Assembly: GCF_029960785.1 (NCBI RefSeq) | Contig: NZ_JASBQE010000016.1 | Span: 105,277 to 169,276 of the forward strand | Source of the DNA: Polyangium sp. 15x6 | GTDB lineage: Bacteria; Myxococcota_A; Polyangia; Polyangiales; Polyangiaceae | Length of the DNA: 64,000 nt | Direction of reading: 5' to 3' | Position numbers and translations under genes: made by a program | Notes under the pieces: generated by a model | Told to the model about the DNA's origin: nothing | Seen by the model: the letters and a program-made list of their open reading frames with translations, nothing else | Database searches by the model: none | Shown here: in pieces, positions 44,242 through 52,991 of the stretch | Layout: each line of letters begins with the position of its first letter | How positions within the stretch are numbered: position 1 is the first letter of the stretch

Positions 44242-44825
44242 GGAAGGACCCTTCCGTTACCGCAGGCCACGGCGAGCCACCCCCACGGCGCTGTGCGCGG
44301 GCCTGCGTTGTTCCTGACGATCCTTGTGCACGGCGACGCAGGACCTGCGCAAGGGGCCCCGCGGGCGGGTGGGACATACCCTGTCATAGATCGACGGTCG
44401 ACGACCTCCGGCCGGAGGTCCCTCGACCTCCGATCGGAGGTCCGTCACCTCCTATCGGAGGTCACTCGACCACCGACAGGACGCCCATCACCTCCCGGAG
44501 GAGCTCACACAACGCCGACCGGCGGTCCGTCACCCCTGCCAGGATGCCGATCACCACCGATAGGACATGCCGCGGCTCCGGCCGAAGCTCCCCCATCTCC
44601 GCCAGGAGCTCACACAACTCCAGCCCGAGGTCCCTCGACCTCCGGCGTGACATCGCCCACCTCCGCCAGCACGTCGCCCACCTCCGCCCGGACGTCACCC
44701 ACCTCCGCCCAGACGTCGCCCATCACCCGCCGGTCGTCATCTCGCCTTCAACTTGACCCTGCCTACATGTTCGGCATACGGTGCCGACGTACTCATTTGG
44801 CCAAGGACACAAGTCAGGAGGAATC
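44242..44825. other. Gene-free region between divergent genes
   Basis: About 580 bp. The first ~150 bp hold the upstream region of the HNH lipoprotein gene; the next ~350 bp are a 21-bp tandem repeat array listed separately. The final stretch has AGGAGG a few bases before the start at 44826. Short open frames here derive from the repeats. Confidence 0.6.
44395..44735. repeat. Degenerate 21-bp tandem repeat array
   Basis: About 15 imperfect units with a 21-bp period built on CACCTCCG followed by a variable GGAGGTC-like half. In the first units each repeat is nearly self-complementary (GACCTCCG/CGGAGGTC). Towards the right the units read CACCTCCGCC-x-GACGTCGCC. Translated on the minus strand they give heptads such as G-D-V-R-A-E-V, interrupted by stops, so the array may be a decayed coiled-coil gene. 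Confidence 0.7.
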
Positions 44826-45344
44826 ATGGCGCACGTTCCCGCATCACTCTTCACGGGGGTACTTCTCATCGATGCCACCCCGGTAAAAAGCTTCCTGTAC
44901 GACCTCGCCCCCGGGGCCGGGCGGATGCTCAAGCGCGCGCAGGAGGGCCTCGATGACGTCCTCGGCGAGCTGCCCACGGCACTCACCAAGTACGCGGCGA
45001 CGCTCGGGGTCTCGATCGACATCCTCTCGCGTGTCACCACCTCCACGGCGAACATCCAGGTGCTCAACGCGCTGCTCAAAGACGCCCGCAAGCTGGTCGA
45101 GGTCCTCGAAGAGAGCGTCGCCTACCACGAGGATCAACGCGAAGCCGAGTTCTCCCAGCTCGCCGAGGCCGTCAAGCGCACGGCGGCCCGCAAGGATCCT
45201 ACCGTCGAGGCGGCATTCGAAAAACTTTTGAAGTACGTTGCGCAGGTCGGCGTCAAGGCCGCCGCGACCCGCCGCAAGAACGAGGAGGCCGCTGCCAGGG
45301 TCGCAGCCGCCAGGTCCTCGGGCACGGACGGGGACGCGGGCTGA
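44826..45344 (+). CDS. Hypothetical protein, helical
   Basis: A 172-residue protein with no signal peptide. It has a hydrophobic N-terminal stretch (A-S-L-F-T-G-V-L-L-I-D-A-T-P), then mostly amphipathic helices, ending in a charged Ala/Arg/Glu coiled coil (about 135-165). AGGAGGAATC sits just before the ATG. No family recognised. It is followed closely by a glycosyltransferase on the same strand. Confidence 0.65.
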   Translation: MAHVPASLFTGVLLIDATPVKSFLYDLAPGAGRMLKRAQEGLDDVLGELPTALTKYAATLGVSIDILSRVTTSTANIQVLNALLKDARKLVEVLEESVAYHEDQREAEFSQLAEAVKRTAARKDPTVEAAFEKLLKYVAQVGVKAAATRRKNEEAAARVAAARSSGTDGDAG

Positions 45345-45363
45345 ACGCGCCTCCCGCAACTCC

Positions 45364-46677
45364 GTGTCGACCCCCCCGCCCGTGCGTACCTTCCTCCTCG
45401 TCGCCCCCTACTTCGCTCCCCAGGCCGCCGTCGGCGCATACCGCTGGATCAAGCTCGCCCGGAAGCTCGTCCCGCGAGGCTTCCGGCCCGCCGTCCTCTG
45501 CGCGACCTTCCCCGAAGACGCCCGCGATCCCGAGCTGTTACGCGTCCTGCCGCCCGAGGTCGTGACCCACGACGCCTACCTCGACCGCCGGATCCTCGCG
45601 GCGCGTGACGGCCTCACCGCCCTCGAAAAGCGCCTCCGCGGGTCCAAGCCGGCGACGAGAGGTCCCGCCCGTCCCATCGAGGGCCTCAAACCTTTCCGCG
45701 ATCTCGGCGACCGTTGTTTGCTCCACGGCCCGCACGCCGCCCGCGAGGCCGTCGAGCTCGGTCGTCGGGAGGGCGCGCAAGCCGTCATCGTCAGCGCCGG
45801 TCCGTTCTCCTGCCTGCCCGTGGCCGCCCACGCCGCCCATCGCCTCGGTCTGCCGCTCGTTCTGGATTTTCGCGACCCCTGGGGCCTGCACGAGTCGGGC
45901 GCCGCGCCGCCGCGCGACGCGGCCGAGCGGGGCCGTCATCACGTGATCGCGGCCCTCGAGCACCGCATTGTCTCGCGCGCCGACCACGTCGTCCTGAACA
46001 CGCGCGGCGCCCTCGCTGCGTACCAGGAGCGTTACCCGTTCCTCGTCGGCAAATCGTCCTTCGTCCGCAACCATTTCGACGCGTCCCTCTACGACCCCGC
46101 CCCCGCGTCGCCCGAGCCGCCCGCGCGGTTCACGATTCTGCACACCGGGACCTTGCGGAACGATACGCGGGTGGACGATATCGGCCGAGCGCTGCGTCGC
46201 CTGATCGATCGGGAAAACCTCACGCCCGCGGATCTCGTCCTGCGGCAGATCGGCCGGGCCACGGAGTACGAGCGCGCCGAGATCGCCTCGCTGGGTCTCT
46301 CGGCGTTCGTCGAGTTCGCCCCTCCGATCCCGCAACGCGCGCTGCTCGGCGAGATGCGCCGCGCGCACGTGCTGCTCTCGATGTTCGAGCCGCGCGTCGT
46401 CTTGCGGATCGCGGCGAAGACGTACGATTACATCGCCTCGGGGATGCCGATGGTCGCAATCACGGACAACGGCGAGGTCGACGAACTGCTCGCGCACCGG
46501 CCGGACAACGCGCGCATTCGCCCAGGCGACGTCGACGCACTCGCAGCGGTTCTCTCATCGCATTTCGATCGATTCCGAACGACGCGCGCCCTGCCCACGC
46601 CCGTCCCGGCGCCAGCCGAGTTCTCCTCGGAGACCGCGGCCGACCGGTTCGCCGCGGTGCTCGATCGGCTGATGTAA
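45364..46677 (+). CDS. Glycosyltransferase family 4-like protein
   Basis: A 437-residue GT-B glycosyltransferase. N-terminal features are V-A-P-Y-F-A-P-Q-A-A-V-G and the L-V-L-D-F-R-D-P-W-G segment found in enzymes that build surface glycans. F-T-I-L-H-T-G-T-L begins the donor domain and A-K-T-Y-D-Y-I-A-S-G-M-P sits where the donor-sugar loop lies. GTG start at 45364, 19 bp after the upstream stop. A dispersed hairpin element follows 11 bp after the stop. Confidence 0.82.
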   Translation: MSTPPPVRTFLLVAPYFAPQAAVGAYRWIKLARKLVPRGFRPAVLCATFPEDARDPELLRVLPPEVVTHDAYLDRRILAARDGLTALEKRLRGSKPATRGPARPIEGLKPFRDLGDRCLLHGPHAAREAVELGRREGAQAVIVSAGPFSCLPVAAHAAHRLGLPLVLDFRDPWGLHESGAAPPRDAAERGRHHVIAALEHRIVSRADHVVLNTRGALAAYQERYPFLVGKSSFVRNHFDASLYDPAPASPEPPARFTILHTGTLRNDTRVDDIGRALRRLIDRENLTPADLVLRQIGRATEYERAEIASLGLSAFVEFAPPIPQRALLGEMRRAHVLLSMFEPRVVLRIAAKTYDYIASGMPMVAITDNGEVDELLAHRPDNARIRPGDVDALAAVLSSHFDRFRTTRALPTPVPAPAEFSSETAADRFAAVLDRLM

Positions 46678-46688
46678 TGAGCCCGTCG

Positions 46689-46990
46689 CGCCGGGGCGCT
46701 GCCCCGGGCCCCGCGGGGGCTATCCGCCCCTCGACCCGGACCAGCGCAAGCGCTGGACCATTTGGGGAAGAACTGCGCGATGCGCAGTTCTTCCCACAGG
46801 CCGGTGGCAAGACCAGGGACAACGTTGCCAGTCACGGCGGTCTAGGTTGGCAAGGTCGCCCTTGGTCTTGAATCGGCCTGTTCGATGAACTGCGCATCGC
46901 GCAGTTCATCGACCCCGGGTCCAGCGCTTGCGCTGGTCCGGGTCCAGGGGTGGACAACCCCTGGTCGGGGTCCGGGGTGAAACCCCGGCG
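46689..46990. repeat. Dispersed hairpin element, copy 3 (302 bp; B end left, A end right)
   Basis: Complete copy between the convergent glycosyltransferase and methyltransferase genes. It has the same orientation as copy 1 and shares six further bases (CTACGC) past the A end with it. Hairpin 4 on the left extends to 14-bp arms. Confidence 0.93.
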
Positions 46991-46998
46991 CTACGCCC

Positions 46999-47754
46999 TC
47001 AGATCCTGCGCGCCTCGGCCAGCAGCGTGAGCCCGCTGTCTGGCCGCCGTGCGTGATCCTCGGCGAAATCCGAGATGACCTTGCCTACCGTCCCCAGCGC
47101 GGCATAACCGATTCCGTGCAGCGGCGCGAGGAAGGGCGGCAGATCGTCGAGCTTCCACGAGAGCCGCGCCAGCGCGAGCGTGATTGGCGTCGTGAGGATG
47201 TAATGGTATCGCTCGAGCGCGAGCCCGGCTCGCTCGAGTTTTTCGCGCAGGTGGTCCACCGTGTAAAAGTTGTTCACCGCGTACCTGTGACGATGCGCCT
47301 CGCGCTCCGCGTCCGTCACCTCGGGGTTCGACAGGCTGTCGGCCGAGAGAAACAACCTCCCGCCCGGACGGAGCACGCGGTGGACGTGCTCGAGCACGCG
47401 GTCCTCGTTCCGGAAATGCTCGATGACGCAGAACGAGATCACCTTGTCGAACGAGCTGGGCGAGAAGCCGAGCTCCTCGGCGTCCATGTAATGATAGTCC
47501 GTCCGCTCGCTCCGGTGCTTGCGTTGCGCCTTGGCGAGGCGTTTTTCGTGGATATCCACGCCGACCACGTGCGCGCCTCGCGCCGCGATACGCGCGTCGT
47601 AATACCCGTCGCCGCAGCCGATGTCGAGCACCCGCTCCCCGGGCCGCGCATCCAGCCATTGCAGCAGCGTCGAGCACTCCTCGATGCGGCGGAAATGCCA
47701 GTGGGCGAGCGTCTCCATCATCGATACCATGGGGTTTTTCGGGTTCTCACTCAT
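46999..47754 (-). CDS. Class I SAM-dependent methyltransferase
   Basis: A 251-residue methyltransferase. Motif I is V-L-D-I-G-C-G-D-G-Y-Y-D (about 46-57); the acidic loop G-V-D-I-H-E-K and V-I-S-F-C-V-I-E-H-F are motif II and IV regions. It resembles the Methyltransf_11 group that acts on small molecules such as quinones or lipids. GAAAGGACG precedes the ATG. It follows a small outer-membrane protein gene by 14 bp, likely co-transcribed. Confidence 0.85.
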   Translation of the reverse strand: MSENPKNPMVSMMETLAHWHFRRIEECSTLLQWLDARPGERVLDIGCGDGYYDARIAARGAHVVGVDIHEKRLAKAQRKHRSERTDYHYMDAEELGFSPSSFDKVISFCVIEHFRNEDRVLEHVHRVLRPGGRLFLSADSLSNPEVTDAEREAHRHRYAVNNFYTVDHLREKLERAGLALERYHYILTTPITLALARLSWKLDDLPPFLAPLHGIGYAALGTVGKVISDFAEDHARRPDSGLTLLAEARRI

Positions 47755-47768
47755 CTTGCACGTCCTTT

Positions 47769-48362
47769 CTAGAATTGACCACCCAGCCGCATGCCCGGTC
47801 CGAACACCGGGACATGTTCCCCGGTGAACCAATACGCCGTCCCGTAGGCGCCCACGACGACCGGTCCCGCGTGGATGTCGAAGCCCAGGGAGCCGGAGAC
47901 CAGACCTTCGATCTCGAGCCCGTCGATTTCGTAAAACTCCCATCGCGAGTACATGAACGCGAGCCCCACCGCCGCGCGGACCCACGGGTCGAAGGGGGCG
48001 TCGGGCCGGGCGTGCGCCTCGACGAACGCGATGGGGGCGATGTAGTTGAATGCGCAATCGGGCGGGTCCTCCGCGTAGCAATAGTCTACCGACGACGCCC
48101 GGAACGGGAGGCTCAGCGCCGCCCCGAGCCTCACGTGCGCCTGCGCCCGATGGGAGTATTCGATACCGTGCGCGAAGCTCTTCGCGTACCGGAGGCCGTA
48201 ACGATACTCGGCGAATCCATGGATCTGATAGGAGCCCGGCCGCGACGATTCCGTCCGGGGATCGGCATTCGAAGACACGTCGGCCATGGGCTCTCCTGCC
48301 GCCGCAGCATTCGTCGTCATCGAGAGCGCGATGACGACGGCGGCGAAACGCATCGTGGGCAT
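47769..48362 (-). CDS. Small outer-membrane beta-barrel-like protein, hypothetical
   Basis: A 197-residue exported protein with signal peptide (about 4-22, A-A-A-A). The mature region alternates hydrophobic and polar residues, is rich in Tyr, Phe and Gly, and ends L-G-G-Q-F with terminal Phe, as in outer-membrane barrels of about eight strands. Two cysteines (Y-C-Y-A...D-C-A-F) may form a disulphide. No family recognised. Confidence 0.65.
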   Translation of the reverse strand: MPTMRFAAVVIALSMTTNAAAAGEPMADVSSNADPRTESSRPGSYQIHGFAEYRYGLRYAKSFAHGIEYSHRAQAHVRLGAALSLPFRASSVDYCYAEDPPDCAFNYIAPIAFVEAHARPDAPFDPWVRAAVGLAFMYSRWEFYEIDGLEIEGLVSGSLGFDIHAGPVVVGAYGTAYWFTGEHVPVFGPGMRLGGQF

Positions 48363-48577
48363 GTGCGCCTCCGCCGCGACGACCGAGCAAGACGGATGCC
48401 GAGCGAGGAAAGCCGCACGAACGCCCCGAGGCGTGTCTCGGCCCCTCCATGCACGCGGGGGGTCCTTCCTTGGGTGTCGCGGTCACGCCACGGCGCGTCT
48501 GTCGTGGTGTCGCCATTTCTCTACAGGGGCGCTCGTGTCCGGGTGTCGTCGCCGCGCCACAACGGCCTTCGAAACGA

Positions 48578-48609
48578 CGAAGGCCGCGCCCTTCCGAGCG
48601 CGGCCTTCG
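48578..48609 (-). terminator. Strong hairpin downstream of the SCPx-type thiolase gene
   Basis: Arms CGAAGGCCGCGC and GCGCGGCCTTCG pair perfectly (12 bp) over an 8-nt loop, 22 bp after the thiolase stop on the minus strand, followed by TCGTTTCG. An overlapping alternative pairing uses CGGCCTTCG with CGAAGGCCG. Likely transcription terminator. Confidence 0.65.
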
Positions 48610-48630
48610 TTCGTCCAGCGTGATTCGGCG

Positions 48631-49809
48631 TCAGTCCTTGCGGTACATCGTCACGACGCAGGCCCCGCCGAGGCCGAGGTTGTGCTGAAGGGCGACCTTC
48701 GCCCCCTCGACCTGGCGCGCCTCGGCCGTGCCGCGGAGCTGCCAGACGAGCTCGGTGCATTGCGCGAGGCCGGTCGCTCCGAGCGGATGGCCCTTCGAGA
48801 GCAGGCCGCCCGACGGGTTCGTCACGTACTTGCCGCCGTACGTGTTGTTCCCTTCCTCGATGAACTTCTCGGCCTCGCCCTCCTTGCAGAGCCCGAGCGC
48901 CTCGTACGTCACGACCTCGTTCGCCGTGAAGCAGTCATGCAGCTCCACCACCTGCACGTCCTCGGGCCCGAGACCCGATTTCGCGTAGACCTGGTCCGCG
49001 GCCGCCTTCGCCATGTCGTAGCCGATCATCTTGATCATGCTGTCGCCGAAGCTCGACGCGTAATCCGTGGTCATCGACTGCGCCGCGATGTAGATCGCGT
49101 TCGAGATCCCCTTCTTGCGGGCGAAATCGTCCGAGCAGAGGATCGCCGCCGCCGCGCCGCACGTGGGCGGGCAGCACTGGAAGCGCGTGAGCGGGTCGAA
49201 GACCTCGGGCGAGGCCATGATCTGCTCGAGGGAAAGGACCTCGTTGAAGAGCGCGTAGGGGTTCTTGCTCGCGTGCTTGCGCGCCTTCTCCGCGACCTTG
49301 CCGAACGTCTCGCGCTTCGCGCCGTACTTCCAGCGGTACTCGCGCCCCGCGCCGCCGAACATCTGCGCCGTCGGCGGCGCCTGGTTGAAGCCCTGCACGC
49401 GGTTCATCACGTCCGCGTGCTTGTCCATCGGGCTCGTCCGATCGCCCCACTTCGAGCCGAGCGCGCCCTTCTCCATCTGCTCGAACCCGACCACGAGCAC
49501 GCACTCGGCGAGGCCGCCTTCGATGGCCTGACGGCCGAGGTAAAGCGCCGTCGAGCCCGTCGAGCAGTTGTTGTTCACGTTGATGACGGGGATGCCCGTC
49601 AGGCCGACCTCGTAGACCGCCCGCTGCCCGCAGGTGCTATCGCCGAAGACGTACCCCGCGTACGCCTGCTCGACGTCCTTGTAATCGACGCCCGCGTCCG
49701 CGAGGGCCGTGCGCGCCGCCTTCGCGGCCATCACGTTGTATTCTTCGCTGGCGCCGGGCTTCTGGAACTTCACCATTCCGACGCCGATGACGTTGACTCG
49801 CCTGCCCAT
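48631..49809 (-). CDS. SCPx-type thiolase (lipid-transfer-protein-like acetyl-CoA acyltransferase)
   Basis: A 392-residue thiolase-fold enzyme closest to the SCPx/ketoacyl-CoA thiolase group active on branched or sterol side-chain acyl-CoAs. Nucleophile Cys82 is in N-N-N-C-S-T-G-S, the catalytic His in V-E-L-H-D-C-F, and G-H-P-L-G-A-T-G completes the active site. Eukaryotic SCPx carries SCP2 as a C-terminal fusion; here SCP2 domains are in the adjacent MFE-2-like gene 27 bp upstream in the same operon. Together they would perform the last three steps of a peroxisome-style beta-oxidation cycle. Confidence 0.87.
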   Translation of the reverse strand: MGRRVNVIGVGMVKFQKPGASEEYNVMAAKAARTALADAGVDYKDVEQAYAGYVFGDSTCGQRAVYEVGLTGIPVINVNNNCSTGSTALYLGRQAIEGGLAECVLVVGFEQMEKGALGSKWGDRTSPMDKHADVMNRVQGFNQAPPTAQMFGGAGREYRWKYGAKRETFGKVAEKARKHASKNPYALFNEVLSLEQIMASPEVFDPLTRFQCCPPTCGAAAAILCSDDFARKKGISNAIYIAAQSMTTDYASSFGDSMIKMIGYDMAKAAADQVYAKSGLGPEDVQVVELHDCFTANEVVTYEALGLCKEGEAEKFIEEGNNTYGGKYVTNPSGGLLSKGHPLGATGLAQCTELVWQLRGTAEARQVEGAKVALQHNLGLGGACVVTMYRKD

Positions 49810-49836
49810 TTGAGCCTCCTTCTGCGAACGCTGCGA

Positions 49837-52800
49837 TTAACCCAAGAGCCCCTTCAAGAAGTGCAGGCGGTTCGAGGCGATCCGCACGTCGCCGTCGACC
49901 CGCAGGCGGCCCGTCTGGAAGAGCCGCGCGTCCTGCTCCTTGCCCGACACGAGCGCGACGAGATCCTCCGTCGAGATCGTGAGCACCGCCGACGGATTCG
50001 TCGCCCGACCCGTCGCCACCGTCGTCTTGCCGCCCGTGAAATCGACGTGCCAGTCGCCTTCCGTCAGGCGGAACTCGATGAGCGCGTCGACCTCCTTCGC
50101 GAGCCCCGGCGTCTTCGCGACCCGCTCCTTGAGCGCGTCGAACACCGCCGCCGCGCCCGGTCCCTTCGGCGCCGCCGCCGCTTGCGGCGCCGCCGCGGCC
50201 TTCACCTCGCCGCTCGCGGCCTTGGCCTTGTGCGCGGCGATGGCGGCCTTGGCCTGCTCGGGATCGATCTTCTTCATGAAGCCGAGCTTCTGCGAGGCCA
50301 TGACGTTGCCCGAGATCTTGAGCTTGCCCTCGAAGTAGAGCTTCTGCGGATCGGCCTGGCCCGTGGCCATCGCGAGCCAATCCGACGAGGCGATTTCCAG
50401 CACCGTGTCGGCCTTGTCCGCGCCCGCGCCCTGGAAGACCGCGCCCTTGCCGTTCTTCAGATCGATGGTCCAGGTCGCGTCCGGGCCCTTGAGCTCGAAC
50501 TGGAAGATGGTCTTGACCTTCTCGACGACCGCCGGGTTTTTCTCGACGTAATCGCGAATCCCGATGAACACGTCGCCGGCCGGATCCTCGGCCGACTTCG
50601 CGGGCGCCGCCGCGGCAGGGGCCGCCGCGCCGCCGGCCTTGGCCTTGTGCGCGGCGATGGCGGCCTTGGCCTGCTCGGGATCGATCTTCTTCATGAAGCC
50701 GAGCTTCTGCGAGGCCATGACGTTGCCCGAGATCTTGAGCTTGCCCTCGAAGTAGAGCTTCTGCGGATCGGCCTGGCCCGTGGCCATCGCGAGCCAATCC
50801 GACGAGGCGATCTCCAGCACCGTGTCGGCCTTGTCCGCGCCCGCGCCCTGGAAGACCGCGCCCTTGCCATTCTTCAGATCGATGGTCCAGGTCGCGTCCG
50901 GGCCCTTGAGCTCGAACTGGAAGATGGTCTTGACCTTCTCGACGACCGCCGGGTTTTTCTCGACGTAATCGCGGATTCCGATGAACACGTCGCCGGCCGG
51001 ATCGTCGGCCGCCTTCGCGGGCGCCGCCGCCGAAGCCGCCGCCGCGGGCTTCGCCTTCGGCTGCGGGATCTCCTTCCAGAGCGTGATCGCCGCGTTCGAG
51101 ATGACGACCTTGTCGCGCTCCTTGACCTTGCAGCGGAACACGATGCGCTCGTCGTTCTCCTTCCACATCTCGGTCACCACGGTCTCGCCCGGGAACACGC
51201 TGTCCGCGAAGCGCACCTTGATGCTCTTGAACTTGCGCGCGTCCCCGCCCGCGAACGTGTGGATCACGTGCCGCGCGGCATAACCGAACGTGCAGAGCCC
51301 GTGCAGGATCGGCTTGGTGAAGCCGAACGCGCTGGCGAAGCTCGGGTCGGCGTGGAGCGGGTTCCAGTCGCCGGAGAGGCGATACAAAAGCGCCTGGTTG
51401 TCGGGGATCTTCTGCTCGATCGTGGCGTCGGCCGCGCGCTCCGGCGGCACGTTGATGTCCGACGACGGCCCACGCTCGCCGCCCCAGCCGCCCGCGCCGC
51501 GGATGACGGCCGTGCTCTCGTTGCGAATGAGCTCCTCGCCCGACTCGTCCGTCGTCCGGATCTCCGTGACGATCAGCGCGTTCTTGCCCTTGTCCCAGAT
51601 CTCCTTGATCTTGGCCTTGTGCGTGAGCTTCGCATGCGGCGGCAGCGGGCGCGAAAGCTCGAGGTACTGCTCGCCGTGCAGGAGCCGATCGAGCCCGTAA
51701 TTCATGCCCGGCGCGGTCTTGCCCTGCTTGGCGAGATCCATGAGCGCCTTGAGCGCCGGCACCACGCCGTACGTGGGCAGCGGGACGAAGCCCTGCCCGT
51801 GCATCTCGTAGACGTAGCGCAGCTCCTTGTCGTCGAGCGGGTTCTCCGCCGCGCCGACGCCGAGCGCGTAAATCGAGAGATCCCGCTCGTCGTAGCTCGA
51901 ATGAATCGCCGGATACTCGTAACCGAGCGCCTGATCGACGTCGATGAGGTCGTTGCCGCCCTTGGCGGGGCCGGCCTGCACGTTCGCCATGACCGGGCCC
52001 ATCGACTGGTTGATCTCGGCCGGATGCGTGGTCTTGTCGAAGCCCGCGATCGCGCCCCAGCCCTTCTGGACGTCTTCAATCTTGATGTCGCGTCCGAGCC
52101 GCACCGTCTTGCCCTCGGCGCGCTCCCAGCGGAGCTTCGCGAAGAAGCCGCCGCCGACCTCGAAGAGCCCGCCGGTCTCCGTCGAGCTCTCGTGACACAG
52201 GTACGCCACGAGCGGGCTCACGTACTCGGGCCGGAGCGCGTCGATGAGCTCCTTCGGCAGCACCGTCTCCGTCAAGCGCGAGCCCGCGAGCGGCGCGATC
52301 GTGTTGACGAGGACGTTCTTCTTCTTGCCCTCGAGCGCGAGCGTGCTCGAGAGGCCGACGAGGCCGAGCTTGGCCATCGAGTAGTTCGCCTGTCCGAAGT
52401 TGCCGTAAATGCCGGCCGCCGAGGACGTGAAGATGATGCGGCCGTAGCCCTGGTCGCGCATGTGCGGCCACGCCGCGTGCGTGACGCGGAAGCTGCCGAG
52501 CACGTGCACGCGGTAGATGAGCTCCCAGTCCTCCTCGGTCATCTTGTGGAACGTGACGTCCCGCAGGATGCCGGCGTTGTTGACCACGATGTCGATGCGG
52601 CCGAACGCGTCGAGCGCGCTCTGCACGATCTTGCCGCCCTGCTCGACCGAATCGTAGTTCGCGACGGCCTCGCCGCCGGCCGCCTTGATCTCGGCGACGA
52701 CCTTGTCCGCCGCCTCGGAGCTCGTGCCCCCTCCATGCCGGCCGCCGCCGAGATCGTTGACCACGACCTTGGCCCCGCGGCTCGCGAGCAGGAGCGCGTG

Positions 52801-52872
52801 TGCACGCCCGAGTCCGTTGCCCGCACCGGTGACGATCGCCACTCTTCCATCGAAACGAAGCTCGTTCGCCAT
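49837..52872 (-). CDS. MFE-2-like multifunctional enzyme: SDR dehydrogenase - MaoC hydratase - three SCP2 domains
   Basis: A 1,011-residue fusion. Residues 1-300 are an SDR with T-G-A-G-N-G-L-G (15-22) and catalytic Ser150/151, Tyr164, Lys168, of the 17beta-HSD4 type. About 310-610 is a double-hot-dog MaoC hydratase with the hydratase-2 motif L-S-G-D-W-N-P-L-H-A-D near 500. Ala-rich linkers separate three SCP2 sterol/acyl carrier domains (about 622-735, 761-875, 895-1010); the first two are almost identical. Human peroxisomal MFE-2 has the same order with one SCP2. It should hydrate trans-2-enoyl-CoA and oxidise the (3R)-hydroxyacyl-CoA. Confidence 0.9.
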   Translation of the reverse strand: MANELRFDGRVAIVTGAGNGLGRAHALLLASRGAKVVVNDLGGGRHGGGTSSEAADKVVAEIKAAGGEAVANYDSVEQGGKIVQSALDAFGRIDIVVNNAGILRDVTFHKMTEEDWELIYRVHVLGSFRVTHAAWPHMRDQGYGRIIFTSSAAGIYGNFGQANYSMAKLGLVGLSSTLALEGKKKNVLVNTIAPLAGSRLTETVLPKELIDALRPEYVSPLVAYLCHESSTETGGLFEVGGGFFAKLRWERAEGKTVRLGRDIKIEDVQKGWGAIAGFDKTTHPAEINQSMGPVMANVQAGPAKGGNDLIDVDQALGYEYPAIHSSYDERDLSIYALGVGAAENPLDDKELRYVYEMHGQGFVPLPTYGVVPALKALMDLAKQGKTAPGMNYGLDRLLHGEQYLELSRPLPPHAKLTHKAKIKEIWDKGKNALIVTEIRTTDESGEELIRNESTAVIRGAGGWGGERGPSSDINVPPERAADATIEQKIPDNQALLYRLSGDWNPLHADPSFASAFGFTKPILHGLCTFGYAARHVIHTFAGGDARKFKSIKVRFADSVFPGETVVTEMWKENDERIVFRCKVKERDKVVISNAAITLWKEIPQPKAKPAAAASAAAPAKAADDPAGDVFIGIRDYVEKNPAVVEKVKTIFQFELKGPDATWTIDLKNGKGAVFQGAGADKADTVLEIASSDWLAMATGQADPQKLYFEGKLKISGNVMASQKLGFMKKIDPEQAKAAIAAHKAKAGGAAAPAAAAPAKSAEDPAGDVFIGIRDYVEKNPAVVEKVKTIFQFELKGPDATWTIDLKNGKGAVFQGAGADKADTVLEIASSDWLAMATGQADPQKLYFEGKLKISGNVMASQKLGFMKKIDPEQAKAAIAAHKAKAASGEVKAAAAPQAAAAPKGPGAAAVFDALKERVAKTPGLAKEVDALIEFRLTEGDWHVDFTGGKTTVATGRATNPSAVLTISTEDLVALVSGKEQDARLFQTGRLRVDGDVRIASNRLHFLKGLLG
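50219..51050 (-). repeat. 417-bp tandem duplication of an SCP2 domain
   Basis: Two direct copies offset by 417 bp (139 codons), e.g. bases from 50221 match those from 50638. I find only a few mismatches over ~400 bp (such as GATTTCC/GATCTCC and GCCG/GCCA), indicating recent duplication or ongoing gene conversion. The frame is preserved. Confidence 0.92.
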
Positions 52873-52909
52873 GAGCTGGATCCCTCGCGCGAGAAAGTTT
52901 CGCGTACGA

Positions 52910-52936
52910 AGTATCCGACTTTGTGAGCGCCGTCAA
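52910..52936 (-). promoter_or_regulatory. Possible sigma-70-type promoter for the MFE-2 - thiolase operon
   Basis: On the minus strand TTGACG (52936-52931) is followed after 15 bp by GATACT (52915-52910), 37 bp before the ATG. The -35 is a good match and the -10 moderate; the spacing is short. Confidence 0.4.
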
Positions 52937-52991
52937 TAGATCGTGTGGGTGAGAACGTGCCGAGGCCTTTTGTCAGGGCTCGGGCGCGTGG

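Noticed and set aside
44395..44735. CRISPR array
   Set aside because: The 21-bp units are contiguous and degenerate, with no unique spacers between conserved repeats and no cas genes nearby.
48286..52926. A 4.6-kb plus-strand open frame (1,546 codons)
   Set aside because: It is antisense to the MFE-2 and thiolase genes, whose domains and motifs are clear. Strong G/C bias at codon ends leaves few stops on the opposite strand; its translation is Arg/Asp/Val/Leu-rich and matches nothing.
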